Notes: generated by a model not told the origin, from the letters alone. Numbered from the stretch's first letter, positions 18,724 through 28,724 are shown. The stretch: DNA of 64,000 bases from Vibrio caribbeanicus ATCC BAA-2122 (GCF_000165125.1 NZ_AEIU01000022.1:1-64000), one strand, 5' to 3'. A program made the numbers and translations.

Positions 18724-20062
18724 TTTGTTCAATGGCCACAATTTTGTTTCTATTTAAAACAATTTTCCATCGGTAGTAAGTTGGTTCGCTATTGTGGTTA
18801 TCTTCTTTCGCTATCAAGTTAATCAAGTGACGCTTTTCAACTGACTCTCGGCTGACTTGACCATTATTGTTGGTGTAGATTTTGTTTGATCCTTTATCCA
18901 TTTGTCGCATTATCGCCCGCATACTGACAAGCATCGACTCTCTAGTTTCTTCATAGCCACTCATAAATTTTGAGGTGGACATTTCTGCCTGTGAACTATA
19001 ATGTAAGACCTGCTCTTCACGCTGAACTACTCTCTTTTTACGGATCGCTTTGATTCGGTCGGGGAGTCTATCGAGAATTTTATAGTCGAGCCATTCTAGC
19101 TTTTGCCCCACAGCCTTTTTTGTCGTTGGATCAAGGTAGAGCTTACGCCACTTTGGTCGACCTTTACGTATCCAGCGCCACATGACGTCTCTCAAGTCAT
19201 CTTTAAAAATTTCTCTGAGTGCGTATACAAACGACATTAAGATTATGAACGACGCGGTAATTTCTCCCCAATAATCTCGAGCCAAGATAACGGTAATGGT
19301 AACGAAAACCATGACAAAACCAGTTGCTCCGCCTTTGACGACGCGTTTCATATTTTTGCCAAGCGATTGAGTTTTGTCCTGAAGTACAACAGGGTGCTCG
19401 ATTAGGCGTCTTAACAGTCTCATTTTATTACTCAACCTTGTAATGTCATCACGAACATTCTCTGAGTTATAGTTATTGAGTTTTCTGTGTGCGGCTTCTT
19501 TCTCGACGATGGCAAGCAAACTTTCTTTTAGACCTTTGTATTCACTGTCTCTCGGCATGTGAGAAACAAGGGACATAAGTCTTTGACCTGTGTACCAAGA
19601 TAAATAGTTATCTATATTGGCGTAATATCGTTTTAAACTCTCTTCGTATGGAATACTACGACGAAGTTTCTTTAAAATATCTAATGCTAAATGAATAACT
19701 TCGTCAACTTCATCTGTTGTTACCGACTCTGTATTGTGTTTGTTTAGCTCGTTGACGGCTTTGTCGAGCGCAATAACATATTGGTAGGCAAAAAGACTCA
19801 AACTAACACGATACTGAGTAGTCGAGAGATGTCCCCGTTTGGCTAGACGACTGTGAACTAGAGGAAGGAGTGTTTTATCACTGTAATAAGCCCGCTTTTG
19901 CACTAGAGCTTCGTAGTAAAATTCACTCTCTTTTAGGACATCAGAGGTTATCCCAAGCTCTCCTGGAATAAAAAAATACAAATCAATATCTGACTTTTTT
20001 GTCGCGGCCATGGCGTGAGAGATTTTCAGTGTTATGCCGTCTTGTTTATCAACGGTAAGCAA
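18659..20062 (-). CDS. Conserved two-TM membrane protein of unknown function
   Basis: About 467 residues, no recognised family. The N-terminal ~250 residues are soluble and helical. Two membrane segments (~GFVMVFVTITVILA and ~ITASFIILMSFVYAL) lie mid-protein, followed by a basic, Lys/Arg-rich C-terminal region (WIRKGRPKWRKL, RPDRIKAIRKKRV). An ATG at 20101 lacks a ribosome-binding site. A TTG at 20062 has AGGAGG four bases before it and is taken as the start. Its last 65 bp overlap the convergent hotdog gene, so the two messages are antisense to each other there. It resembles uncharacterised gammaproteobacterial proteins; function unknown. Confidence 0.8.
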   Translation of the reverse strand: MLTVDKQDGITLKISHAMAATKKSDIDLYFFIPGELGITSDVLKESEFYYEALVQKRAYYSDKTLLPLVHSRLAKRGHLSTTQYRVSLSLFAYQYVIALDKAVNELNKHNTESVTTDEVDEVIHLALDILKKLRRSIPYEESLKRYYANIDNYLSWYTGQRLMSLVSHMPRDSEYKGLKESLLAIVEKEAAHRKLNNYNSENVRDDITRLSNKMRLLRRLIEHPVVLQDKTQSLGKNMKRVVKGGATGFVMVFVTITVILARDYWGEITASFIILMSFVYALREIFKDDLRDVMWRWIRKGRPKWRKLYLDPTTKKAVGQKLEWLDYKILDRLPDRIKAIRKKRVVQREEQVLHYSSQAEMSTSKFMSGYEETRESMLVSMRAIMRQMDKGSNKIYTNNNGQVSRESVEKRHLINLIAKEDNHNSEPTYYRWKIVLNRNKIVAIEQINVSDHGVPYSSKTELEKTQP

Positions 20063-20114
20063 AAGCCCTCCTAAAAAATGCGAAATAACTGACGAAAGCA
20101 TAACAGAGATTCGC

Positions 20115-20120
20115 TATAAT
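20115..20120 (+). promoter_or_regulatory. -10 element upstream of the S1-domain gene
   Basis: TATAAT 31 bases before the ATG of the CvfB-like gene. No good -35 hexamer is seen at 17 bp. Confidence 0.4.
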
Positions 20121-20150
20121 CACCGCAAATTTAGAAAGAGATAGAGAAAA

Positions 20151-20987
20151 ATGATCAGAGTTGGCGAGATTAACCGCTTAGAAGTGCTTAAGAAGACAGA
20201 TTTCGGTTTATTTCTTAATGCACAAGACTTTGGAACCACAATGTTGCCCAAAAAATACGCTCCTGATAACGTGGAGATCGGTGACCTTTTGGATGTTTTC
20301 CTTTACTTCGACTCGGATAGCCAGTTGGTTGCAACTACCCAGAAACCCGTTGCTCAAGTCGGGCAGTGGGGGTTGATGAAAATCGAAGGTATTAGTTCAA
20401 CAGGTGCTTTTGCTGATTGGGGGATAAAAGATAAAGATTTACTGATCCCTTTTAGCGAACAAAGAATGAGATTCAGTGTCGGTCAGAAGGTGCTAGTGTA
20501 TGTGTACACAGATAAGGCTTCTGGACGTATAGTTGGAACGACAAAATTCAATAAATGGCTAGATCAAACTCCAGCAAATTACTCGAAAAATCAAGAAGTT
20601 GACATTATCATCGCCGAGAGAAGTGAATTGGGCTTTAAAGCCATCATTGAAGGTAAACATTGGGGCATGATTTTCCTCTCTGACGCGTTTGGGAAGCTTT
20701 TCATTGGTAAAAAGATGAAAGGTTATATTAAGGAAGTACGCAGTGACGGGAAGATAAACCTATCGCTACAGAAAGTTGGTATAGGCAAGATGGACGATCT
20801 AGGCAGTAGGATATTATCGACCCTAGAACAAAAGGGCGGATTTTTGCCTCTGAATGATAAATCTTCGCCCGAAGCGATTTATGCTACTTTCGTCACTAGT
20901 AAAGGTACTTTTAAAAAGACAATAGGCTCATTATATAAACAAGGCAAGATAACCATCGAGCCAGAGGGTATCCGTCTTTCGGAATAG
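20151..20987 (+). CDS. CvfB-family S1-like RNA-binding protein
   Basis: 278 residues with the CvfB/YitL layout: a series of small OB/S1-like modules (MIRVGEINRLEVLKKTDFG at 1-60, GLMKIEGISSTGAFADWGI at ~75-130, KGYIKEVRSDGKINLSLQK at ~195-215) and a C-terminal winged-helix segment (PEAIYATFVTSKGTFKKTIG). Gram-positive relatives bind RNA and influence virulence genes; the role in Vibrio is not established. Transcribed away from the membrane-protein gene. Confidence 0.85.
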   Translation: MIRVGEINRLEVLKKTDFGLFLNAQDFGTTMLPKKYAPDNVEIGDLLDVFLYFDSDSQLVATTQKPVAQVGQWGLMKIEGISSTGAFADWGIKDKDLLIPFSEQRMRFSVGQKVLVYVYTDKASGRIVGTTKFNKWLDQTPANYSKNQEVDIIIAERSELGFKAIIEGKHWGMIFLSDAFGKLFIGKKMKGYIKEVRSDGKINLSLQKVGIGKMDDLGSRILSTLEQKGGFLPLNDKSSPEAIYATFVTSKGTFKKTIGSLYKQGKITIEPEGIRLSE

Positions 20988-20998
20988 TGCAACATTCA

Positions 20999-21036
20999 AT
21001 AAAAAAAGGCCCTTTGCGTTCACTGCGTAGGGCCTA
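20999..21036 (-). terminator. Terminator for rsmF
   Basis: AGGCCCT / AGGGCCT stem, followed on the minus strand by TTTTTTTAT. It terminates rsmF and also lies just past the stop of the convergent S1-domain gene. Confidence 0.75.
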
Positions 21037-21043
21037 GGGGAAG

Positions 21044-21060
21044 AGGCTCATAATGAGCCT
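21044..21060. repeat. Small perfect hairpin AGGCTCA-TAA-TGAGCCT
   Basis: A 7-bp stem with a 3-base loop, just before the rsmF terminator on the minus strand. Possibly part of a double-hairpin 3' end. Confidence 0.5.
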
Positions 21061-21152
21061 AACAAAACATGTATACTCTTCTTAGTTTAGTGTAGAAATG
21101 AAAGTTTACTACTAGAGTGAGATGCGGAGTCTTGCTTTTTTTTAAAGTGTAA

Positions 21153-22577
21153 TTAAAACACATGTTTATCTTTGACAAGCTCACGCGGCAATCCGTTTTT
21201 AATTCGGCTTCCTACCCATTTCCCGAGTCCTAATATACCATTATTATAGCGGATGATAACTTCTCCCTTACCCAAAACACCCTCTGGTCTGATATCTCGG
21301 CCCATTACCCATTCTCTGGCCTCATGGACTGAAATGTCGATAATTTTTCCTTCATTACCAGTTACTAACGCCGTCGCTACTTGATGTTGCCAGCGATAAC
21401 CGTTTTTGTGTGATTCTGCGATTTTTACTCCCATTCTAGAAAAACGAAACTTGGCTAGGAATGGCTCGAGACTCTGTGGAAATAACCATACATCTCGGTC
21501 GCGAAGCCACAAGGTTGAGTCATCGGGTAAGGTCACCCCCAATGAATCTTTCAGTGAATGAGTGATCTCAGTGTGTTGTTTATGGTTGGCTTTTATAAAT
21601 GGGAATGTACCGAGTTTAGTTTTAGGGGAGTCGGATTTCTCTATCGAGGCTACTTTTTTCAATTTTGCGACAAAAAAACCTTCACTATCATACACTTGAG
21701 GGAATACGTGTAAAAATCCTTCATCGGTCACTGACTCAGATGCTCCGGGAAATAAATGACTTAAAGATTCAAACTCAACGCTGTCAGCAAACTTGTCTTT
21801 AAGGTGCCGACAAACAAACTGATTTTCCTCTAGACTCAGTGTACAAGTAGAATAAACAAGTGTTCCGCCTGGCTTTAGGGCATGAAAAGCACTTTCAATC
21901 AGCTTTTTCTGGGTATCTGCAATAGATTGAATAGATTTTAAGCTCCAGTTTTTTAGTGCACTATCATCTTTACGTACTGTCCCTTCTCCGGAACAGGGAG
22001 CATCAATGAGGACCGCATCGAATGCTTCTGGGAGCCAGGAACCAAAGACTTCGCCATCAAAATTACTCAGAGCAGTATTTCGAATGCCGCAGCGTTCTAT
22101 GTTGGCGTGTAAGGCTTTTACTCTACTGGCGGAGTACTCATTGGCAATTAGTACTCCTTTATTTCCCATTAACGCTGCAATTTGCGTGGTTTTAGAACCC
22201 GGGGCCGCTGCCATATCGAGTACTGATTGAAGTTTCGTACTGTCTGAAAATAACGCAGAAACGGGGATCATAGAACTGGCCTCTTGAATATAAAACAAGC
22301 CCGATAAATGCTCAGCAGTACTTCCCAAAGGTGTTTGCTCTTCATCTAGATCAACCCAAAATCCATCTTTGCACCAAGGAATTTGTTCAATATGCCAGCC
22401 TTTGGCTTTCGCCAGAGTCATAAAGTCAGATATCGATGACTTGAGGGTGTTAACTCGAATACTTTTTCTCAGTGGGCGCTGGCAGGCGGATATAAAATCA
22501 TCCATTTTTAGGTGCTTGGGGAGAATGGATTCTATTTTTGAAAGAAATTCCGCGGGTAAATAGACGTTCTGATGCAC
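21153..22577 (-). CDS. rsmF: 16S rRNA m5C1407 methyltransferase RsmF
   Basis: 474 residues (E. coli RsmF/YebU 479). SAM-binding motif VLDMAAAPGSKTTQIA, motif IV VLIDAPCSGEGTVRKD and motif VI STCTLSLEEN carry the two cysteines of RNA m5C methyltransferases. The C-terminal ~150 residues form the PUA-like extension. It methylates C1407 of 16S rRNA in assembled 30S subunits. The start is a GTG with a weak ribosome-binding site, but it matches the E. coli N-terminus (VYxPxxFL). Confidence 0.95.
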   Translation of the reverse strand: MHQNVYLPAEFLSKIESILPKHLKMDDFISACQRPLRKSIRVNTLKSSISDFMTLAKAKGWHIEQIPWCKDGFWVDLDEEQTPLGSTAEHLSGLFYIQEASSMIPVSALFSDSTKLQSVLDMAAAPGSKTTQIAALMGNKGVLIANEYSASRVKALHANIERCGIRNTALSNFDGEVFGSWLPEAFDAVLIDAPCSGEGTVRKDDSALKNWSLKSIQSIADTQKKLIESAFHALKPGGTLVYSTCTLSLEENQFVCRHLKDKFADSVEFESLSHLFPGASESVTDEGFLHVFPQVYDSEGFFVAKLKKVASIEKSDSPKTKLGTFPFIKANHKQHTEITHSLKDSLGVTLPDDSTLWLRDRDVWLFPQSLEPFLAKFRFSRMGVKIAESHKNGYRWQHQVATALVTGNEGKIIDISVHEAREWVMGRDIRPEGVLGKGEVIIRYNNGILGLGKWVGSRIKNGLPRELVKDKHVF

Positions 22578-22611
22578 AGTTGTTAACTCTTTAAAACCAG
22601 TAGAGCTCTAT

Positions 22612-22916
22612 TATACTCAAGTAACCCCATGATGCTAGGTTCAGAGTGAGTGGATTGCCTTAAGGACAAGGCAATAATGAGGTGTTTAGTTCATCGAAAC
22701 TGATCGCTGGTAACCACACCGTAAACCAAGAAAGCTTGGTTATTGGAAGGTGCTATAGGATCAATGGTGTCGTTTAGCAATATTACGCTGTAGTTCTTAT
22801 CTCCTTGAAATCACAAGGGTACCAATACCGGAAATGCTATTACGCTGCGTTATTCCCCTTGAATACAACACTGTAGCATCGCTCTGAATCCTATGTTTTG
22901 AAGTCACTTGAGTATA
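22612..22916. mobile_element. 305-bp element with imperfect 38-bp terminal inverted repeats (MITE/ERIC-like)
   Basis: Lies in the 440-bp rsmF-letB gap and encodes nothing. The ends are inverted copies: TATACTCAAGT is identical at both, and 26 of 38 positions match without gaps, including TTCAGAG. Inside, TATTACGCTG occurs twice 57 bp apart within longer similar stretches (22781 and 22838), each followed by a CTTGAA-containing segment. This organisation suggests a non-autonomous miniature element or an intergenic repeat of the ERIC type. No transposase is present. Confidence 0.55.
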
Positions 22917-23017
22917 GTACCCAAGCAATTTCAAAGCCATTTGCTGATTTTGATGACGGTGTTGTAGTCAATTTTTTAAACAAACCTTATTAATAACGTA
23001 ATTAACGGTTTAGCTTT

Positions 23018-25657
23018 TTATTGAGGCTTTGGTATGGCAGTGCGCCATGTTCGCCATTCTGGTTTCGCTTTTGAATGAAGCAAAAACGTGCTTTCTTCAC
23101 GAGCGATAGGTTGAAGTTGAACGTTTTCTGGAGTTGCAAATGTAATTCCACCTCTCACGATGCTTTCAAGTGTTCCCGCTTTTACCTCTGCTCCTGTGAG
23201 ACCAATAGAAACATCCACTCCAGAAGTGTTCCAAAAGACACTGTTTTGTCGAACCAGATAAGAAAATTTTGGCTTTATAGAAATAGTGGTCAAAACTCTA
23301 TCAGCAAACTCACCAAGACTCACGTCGGTGACTTCGCCAACCTCAATTTCTCTATAAAGTACAGGTGTGCCGACAGTCACAGAACCTTTAGTTGCGCTTT
23401 GCAGAGTAAACTCTATACCAAAGGGTTCTTTAACTTGGCTATTTAGCTCAAATGTCGTTTGTTTTGTACCTTTACCGGGAATTACGTTAATAGATTGAGA
23501 TAAGAGGTTGTCTACATTCTTGATGCCGTTCAAACCAAATTCGGTGGTTGGCAGCCAAAAGTACGATCCTTTTACCGGAATAATACTAGTGTACTCCGGT
23601 AAAATGCGAGCTTCTACAGTGACACTTTGTTGCTCAAAGTTTGGTATCAAATAAGTCACTTCACCAACTTTGATGCCGTTAAAATTAATGTCCGCTCCAA
23701 TGCTTAGTTTGTTGTCTCCTGCTAACTTAAGAGAGATCAACTGCCCATACTTCTTCGCTTCTTTAAAGCTGGAGTGTAACATCCAATAACCATTGGCTTT
23801 ATTCTCAACATCTGGTACATCATCAAAAGAAATCCCTCCCTCTAGAAGCGATTTCAAGGGTGCTGCTTTAATGCTAACACCCGCCAAACCAGCATTAATT
23901 TCAATTGCTGACTGAACCCAAAAGACACTGGACTTTGTGATAAGGTGTTTGAATTGGTTATCAATGGAGGCTGATATCTTAAAGCCATTATTAAGTAATG
24001 TGTATCCTTCAATCTTACCGACTTGCAAGTTTCTATAGAGTACCGGACTACCTTTACTTATTTTGGGCAGGGACGGGCTATACAGAGATAGTTTCTTGGA
24101 GCCCTTTGCATCGTATGAAGCTAACTCAGCAAGTTGCTCACTAGAATACAACGTGTAGTTATTGCGAGGCTTTCCATCTCCTTCGCTAGTAAAGCTGATT
24201 GATCCTGATAAAAGTTGTTTGGCTGGTGGCATTGAAACAGTCAAACCTGACTCTTCGATTTTTGCACGGAAAGAACTAGTTAGGTAAAAACGGTTTTTAG
24301 ATTTTATGAGGTTTGTGTACTGATTATAAACTATCGCATCTACCTGAACCTTATCTTGTTCTGTCAGCTTGACTCCCGTTACTGAACCAACGTTTAGGCC
24401 CCGGTATAATATCTCAGAACCTTTTTCAATTCCCCAAGACTGCTCTGCGGTTAACTTTATTGGCATAGCCTGATCTTTTTGTAGTGAAAAATCGGTTTTA
24501 CGAATGACACTAAAGTTTCTTAGTCTTTGACCTTGTCCTGGAATGAGGGAAAGGAAGTTGCCGCTCACAATATTTGTTAAGTTTTCAACTCCAGAAAGAG
24601 AAATTTTTGGCTCCTCAAGCACAAACGTACTTCCGGTGTTTAACATATCCGTAAATGCTGGTTGTATTGCTGCAGAGGCAATCACTTGTTTCTCATCTTT
24701 CGATAGCTTGAGATCAGTAATTTGACCAATCTCAATTCCTCGATACATGATTGGTGAACCAATTTGGCGAACATGACTATTTTCAGGAAGTTCAAGTTTG
24801 ATAGCGATACCTCTTCCTGCCGTTTTTATATCGGGGTAGAGTTTAAATAGGGTGTTATTTGCTATAGGAGCGCCACCGTCGGGTGAGTCGACAGCGATCG
24901 CACCAGCGACAAGTGTTCCGATACTATCTAAATGAATATCGATACCACTAAAGCCAAGATTGGCATTAAAACCACTGATATTCCAAAAGCGACTGTCCTC
25001 TGTGATGATGTGGCGATATTCCTCTCTAATAGAAGCTTGTACTAAAACGTATTTACTATTTGAGCTTAGTTGATAGTGGTATACCTCACCGATAGGTATC
25101 TTTTTATAAATAATCTTAGAACCGGTACTAATCCCTCCAAGATCTTTTGCTTTCAAGGTTATATTTAAACCCTGTGATTCCATGAGATCTGATGGAGCAC
25201 GCTCTAACGCGATAAACTTTCGTTCGGCTGGGGCAGTCGAATCTCCGGGTAATATCGCGATGTAGTTACCCGTTACTAAAGTATCAAGTCCAGAGATCCC
25301 AGAGAGTGTTGCGGTGGGTTTTACCATCCAAAATCTCGCCCCCTGCGTAAGTAGCTTTTTTGCCTCTGGATATATGTCTGCGTCGACATAAATACTCTGT
25401 AAATCTTTAGCTAGATTAATATCTTTGACCATACCTATTTCAAGACCCTGATAACGTATTGCAGTGCGGCCAGCAACCAGACCTTGAGCATCCGTGAAAT
25501 AGATTTGAACTCTTTCGCCAGCGTCCTGGAAGCCTTTAAAAACCATCCAGGTAACGACTAAAAGAGCGAGTATTGGAAGTAACCATAATGGAGAAATACG
25601 CCTGTTATACTTAATTTTCGGCATTTCAGGTTTTTCGTTTGAGATAAGATTACTCAT
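23018..25657 (-). CDS. letB: MCE-domain intermembrane lipid transport protein LetB
   Basis: 879 residues, equal to E. coli LetB (YebT). One N-terminal membrane anchor (~22-42) is followed by seven MCE modules, each with a glycine-rich YxGxxxG segment: RTAIRYQGLEIGMV, SKIIYKKIPIGEV, SPIMYRGIEIGQI, SEILYRGLNVGSV, SPVLYRNLQVGKI, ADINFNGIKVGEV and TPVLYREIEVGEV. LetB hexamers stack the seven rings into a tunnel between inner and outer membranes for phospholipids. The start overlaps the letA stop by 8 bp, so the genes are coupled. Confidence 0.96.
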   Translation of the reverse strand: MSNLISNEKPEMPKIKYNRRISPLWLLPILALLVVTWMVFKGFQDAGERVQIYFTDAQGLVAGRTAIRYQGLEIGMVKDINLAKDLQSIYVDADIYPEAKKLLTQGARFWMVKPTATLSGISGLDTLVTGNYIAILPGDSTAPAERKFIALERAPSDLMESQGLNITLKAKDLGGISTGSKIIYKKIPIGEVYHYQLSSNSKYVLVQASIREEYRHIITEDSRFWNISGFNANLGFSGIDIHLDSIGTLVAGAIAVDSPDGGAPIANNTLFKLYPDIKTAGRGIAIKLELPENSHVRQIGSPIMYRGIEIGQITDLKLSKDEKQVIASAAIQPAFTDMLNTGSTFVLEEPKISLSGVENLTNIVSGNFLSLIPGQGQRLRNFSVIRKTDFSLQKDQAMPIKLTAEQSWGIEKGSEILYRGLNVGSVTGVKLTEQDKVQVDAIVYNQYTNLIKSKNRFYLTSSFRAKIEESGLTVSMPPAKQLLSGSISFTSEGDGKPRNNYTLYSSEQLAELASYDAKGSKKLSLYSPSLPKISKGSPVLYRNLQVGKIEGYTLLNNGFKISASIDNQFKHLITKSSVFWVQSAIEINAGLAGVSIKAAPLKSLLEGGISFDDVPDVENKANGYWMLHSSFKEAKKYGQLISLKLAGDNKLSIGADINFNGIKVGEVTYLIPNFEQQSVTVEARILPEYTSIIPVKGSYFWLPTTEFGLNGIKNVDNLLSQSINVIPGKGTKQTTFELNSQVKEPFGIEFTLQSATKGSVTVGTPVLYREIEVGEVTDVSLGEFADRVLTTISIKPKFSYLVRQNSVFWNTSGVDVSIGLTGAEVKAGTLESIVRGGITFATPENVQLQPIAREESTFLLHSKAKPEWRTWRTAIPKPQ

Positions 25658-26903
25658 TGGTTAAAAGCTCTCTCTTTTTTTCTTCGGGTGGCGATAGCCA
25701 AATTAGCTTGGGGTCGAGACTTTCGGTCGCAATCATTGTCAGCACAACTGCTATTCCAAAGGCTACAGCGCCATAACCGGGTGTGAAGTCGAGGATTTGA
25801 CCTCTGTCAACTAAAGTTATCATGATCGCAACAACAAATAGATCCATCATCGACCAGCGACCAATCCATTTGATTGTTAGATATAATTTTGTTCGAAGCC
25901 TTTTTTCATGGTCGTTGCCACGTTGAATATTTAGAAGCAAATAAGATAGCCCAGCCACTTTTGCAACGGGAACAACAATACTTGCCGTGAAGATGATTAA
26001 TGCAATTCCATACATTTGACTATTTATTAGAGAAAAAATACCTGACATTATTGTGTCTTCAAGTCGTTTGCCATTGGTAAGTAATATTGAAATTGGCAAA
26101 ATATTGGCGGGTATTAAAGCTATTGCGGCCGCTATGACACAAATCCATGTTTTCAATACAGAATAAGGTTTGAACCAATATAATCGGCTGTTACATCTAT
26201 CACACTTGGTCTTAATAGGTTGAAGTAAATGGCACGTGTGACAGTGTAACATTGTGCCGGTGCTCTGACGTTCGAGCGAGGGTTTTATTGCCTCCCAGTA
26301 ATTACGGGAATCTAGCCGAATGACAAGTAAAAAGGTCATTAGCTGAAGTAGAATAATAGCAATTAAACCATATCCAAAATAAATATCTGCATAATCTTTT
26401 AACTTAAAACAAGAGATCGCAACACTGACCAAAAATACATCTAAGGTCACCCATTGTTTGAGGTTTCTTAGCAGGAAGAGTGAAAGCTTTAACAATGCCC
26501 TGTTGCGTATTTTGAGTGCAAAATGACTGAGAATTACCGAAGAGAACACGAGAAAAGGGACAACAGAACAACAAAAGAATATTAGTAACGATAAGGCAAG
26601 GAAGCCGCCTTCGAACAGATCATACGCTCCAGATGTTAATGATGAGGATATCATCACTCCGAACAAGCGTATGTGAACGAACTCAAACAGCTGTGTGGGT
26701 ATAAATAGAATCAAGCAAGTTAGGGCAAGAGCGAGATCGACGGAAATAGTCCCTTTCCTAGACTGATAGAGCTTTTGCTCGCAGCGTGGGCAGTATGCGC
26801 CTTGACCTACTTCAAGAGGTACCTCTGTGACGACCAAACTGCATATTTTGCAGCAATGATGGTTAGAATCACGATTCGCTGTTAACTGCGAGGTATCAGT
26901 CAC
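25650..26903 (-). CDS. letA: LetA (PqiA-family) inner-membrane protein
   Basis: 417 residues made of two PqiA halves. Each half opens with a zinc-ribbon, CCKICSLVV/CPRCEQKLY at ~17-45 and CHTCHLLQ/CDRCNSRLYW at ~220-245, followed by four membrane segments. It is the inner-membrane partner that feeds lipids to LetB. The start is GTG (26903) with AGGAAG seven bases upstream. Overlaps letB and follows the ABC exporter gene by ~20 bp, suggesting one three-gene transcript. Confidence 0.95.
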   Translation of the reverse strand: MTDTSQLTANRDSNHHCCKICSLVVTEVPLEVGQGAYCPRCEQKLYQSRKGTISVDLALALTCLILFIPTQLFEFVHIRLFGVMISSSLTSGAYDLFEGGFLALSLLIFFCCSVVPFLVFSSVILSHFALKIRNRALLKLSLFLLRNLKQWVTLDVFLVSVAISCFKLKDYADIYFGYGLIAIILLQLMTFLLVIRLDSRNYWEAIKPSLERQSTGTMLHCHTCHLLQPIKTKCDRCNSRLYWFKPYSVLKTWICVIAAAIALIPANILPISILLTNGKRLEDTIMSGIFSLINSQMYGIALIIFTASIVVPVAKVAGLSYLLLNIQRGNDHEKRLRTKLYLTIKWIGRWSMMDLFVVAIMITLVDRGQILDFTPGYGAVAFGIAVVLTMIATESLDPKLIWLSPPEEKKRELLTNE

Positions 26904-26924
26904 GCCTTACTTCCTAGCGCTCGT

Positions 26925-28724
26925 TTATACGGTGTGATTTTGTATGGTTCCATAAAGTGTTTGATAAAGACCCTGTTGTTCGATAAGTTCAATATGTGTT
27001 CCCGATTGCGCAACTTGTCCATCTTCCAAAACATAAATAAGGTCGGCTTGTTTAACAGCTGAGAGCCGATGAGCAACGATTAACGTCGTTCGATTTCTTA
27101 AAAACTGTGTCAATGCAATGTGCAAAGCTGCCTCTGTCGAAGTGTCCAAAGCTGAGGTAGCCTCGTCTAATATGACGAATTGGGGATTACTGAGAATCAT
27201 TCGAGCTATCGCGAGTCGCTGCCTCTGTCCCCCTGAAAGCCTAACGCCATTTCGCCCAATTTGTGTATCTAAACCTTCGTTAAGTTGATTCATCACATCG
27301 CTCATTTGAGCAATTTCTAGAGCCTGCCACAACTGCGCGTCATTATAACTCGCCCCAAGTGTCAGATTATGTCTTAGAGTGTCATTAAATAGTATAGGCT
27401 GTTGTAATACAACAGCAATATTGTCTCTGATTATGTCAAAACCAATGTCTTGTGTGGTTTCTCCATTGTATCTGATTGTTCCAAAGTTTGCTGTATACAC
27501 ACCGATCAGAAGTTGAATTAGGGTTGATTTGCCCCCTCCACTTGCTCCGACTAGCGCGACTTTCTTCCCTGCTGGAATTTTTAAGTTAAGGTTTGATAGG
27601 ACATTAACGTCATTGTTGTAGGAGAAATGTAGATTTTCTATATTTATATCCACTTGTTTGCTGTTCACAAATGGGTTGACTTTGCTTGGTGGTCGGTATT
27701 CTTCTTCCAAGTCAAGTAAGGCGTTAATTCTTTTCAGTGCTGCTTTTGCGCTGTACCAAGAGAATTGTATGCCAAGCAATTCTTGTACGGGTGACAACAT
27801 AAACCATAAGTAGGCAAAAACGGCAAATATCTGTCCGATGGTTAAGTCGCTAAAGATGACCATTAACATGGCAACGGCTCTAAAAAGCTCAAACCCAAGC
27901 AGAAAGAGTAAAAAGGAAACTCTGCCAGCGGCTTCCGATTGCCATGCATATTTATCCGCATCCTTACGTATTTGGTTGGCATCGCCTTTGAGTTGATCTA
28001 GAAACTCTTTTTCCCGGTTCGCTGCTCTCAGTTGGTAAATGCCATCCAGTGTTTCGACAAGGCGATTTTGAAACTTCTCGAAGGATTGATTTTCAGTCTT
28101 TTTGAGGTGTTTAACCATACCCCCTAGCTTGCGTGAGAAATAAATAACTATGGGGTTGACTAATAATATAAATAGTCCCAAACGCCAGTCGAGCCAGAGA
28201 AGTACGCCTGCAGTCCCAATAACAGTTAACATTCCAATTAAAAACTTGCTCAGGGTAGAGCCAATAAACTGGTCGATGGTTTCTATATCAGTAACCAGAT
28301 GCGCATTGATGCCACCGCTACCACGGGTTTCATATTGACGGATACTAATACGACCGAGCTTATCGATCATTTTCTCTCTGATTTGACAAGTAATCGTTTT
28401 CGAAACAAGCGTAAACTGCCGACTTTGGAGAATATTTAAACCTTGACTGATAATCCTCATAACTACCACTAAAAGTAAGGTAATCATGATGTAACTGGTT
28501 GGTGTTTGCAGTGAATCGGGTAGGATCACATTCATTACGCTGAGGCCTGTTGCAGGCTGATTTAGCAAAACTTCATCAACCATTAAAGGCATGAGTAAAG
28601 GGATAGGAACGCTTACAAGAGTCGCAACTAGTGCAATAAAATTTGCAAAGAGAAGTGTTTTTTTGTGTTTTTTTGCTTGTTTTATCAACCAATAACGGCT
28701 AATAGTAGTTATGTTATTTTTCAT
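26925..28724 (-). CDS. ABC exporter (fused membrane and ATPase domains)
   Basis: 599 residues. Six membrane segments of an exporter-type domain at ~20-310, then an ATPase with Walker A GASGGGKST, signature LSGGQRQRLAIAR, Walker B FVILDEATSALD and the switch histidine in IVAHRLSAV. Related to the MsbA/MdlB/bacteriocin-exporter group but with no C39 peptidase domain. Substrate unknown. It lies immediately upstream of letA-letB in the same orientation, so a role in envelope or lipid export is a reasonable guess. Confidence 0.9.
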   Translation of the reverse strand: MKNNITTISRYWLIKQAKKHKKTLLFANFIALVATLVSVPIPLLMPLMVDEVLLNQPATGLSVMNVILPDSLQTPTSYIMITLLLVVVMRIISQGLNILQSRQFTLVSKTITCQIREKMIDKLGRISIRQYETRGSGGINAHLVTDIETIDQFIGSTLSKFLIGMLTVIGTAGVLLWLDWRLGLFILLVNPIVIYFSRKLGGMVKHLKKTENQSFEKFQNRLVETLDGIYQLRAANREKEFLDQLKGDANQIRKDADKYAWQSEAAGRVSFLLFLLGFELFRAVAMLMVIFSDLTIGQIFAVFAYLWFMLSPVQELLGIQFSWYSAKAALKRINALLDLEEEYRPPSKVNPFVNSKQVDINIENLHFSYNNDVNVLSNLNLKIPAGKKVALVGASGGGKSTLIQLLIGVYTANFGTIRYNGETTQDIGFDIIRDNIAVVLQQPILFNDTLRHNLTLGASYNDAQLWQALEIAQMSDVMNQLNEGLDTQIGRNGVRLSGGQRQRLAIARMILSNPQFVILDEATSALDTSTEAALHIALTQFLRNRTTLIVAHRLSAVKQADLIYVLEDGQVAQSGTHIELIEQQGLYQTLYGTIQNHTV

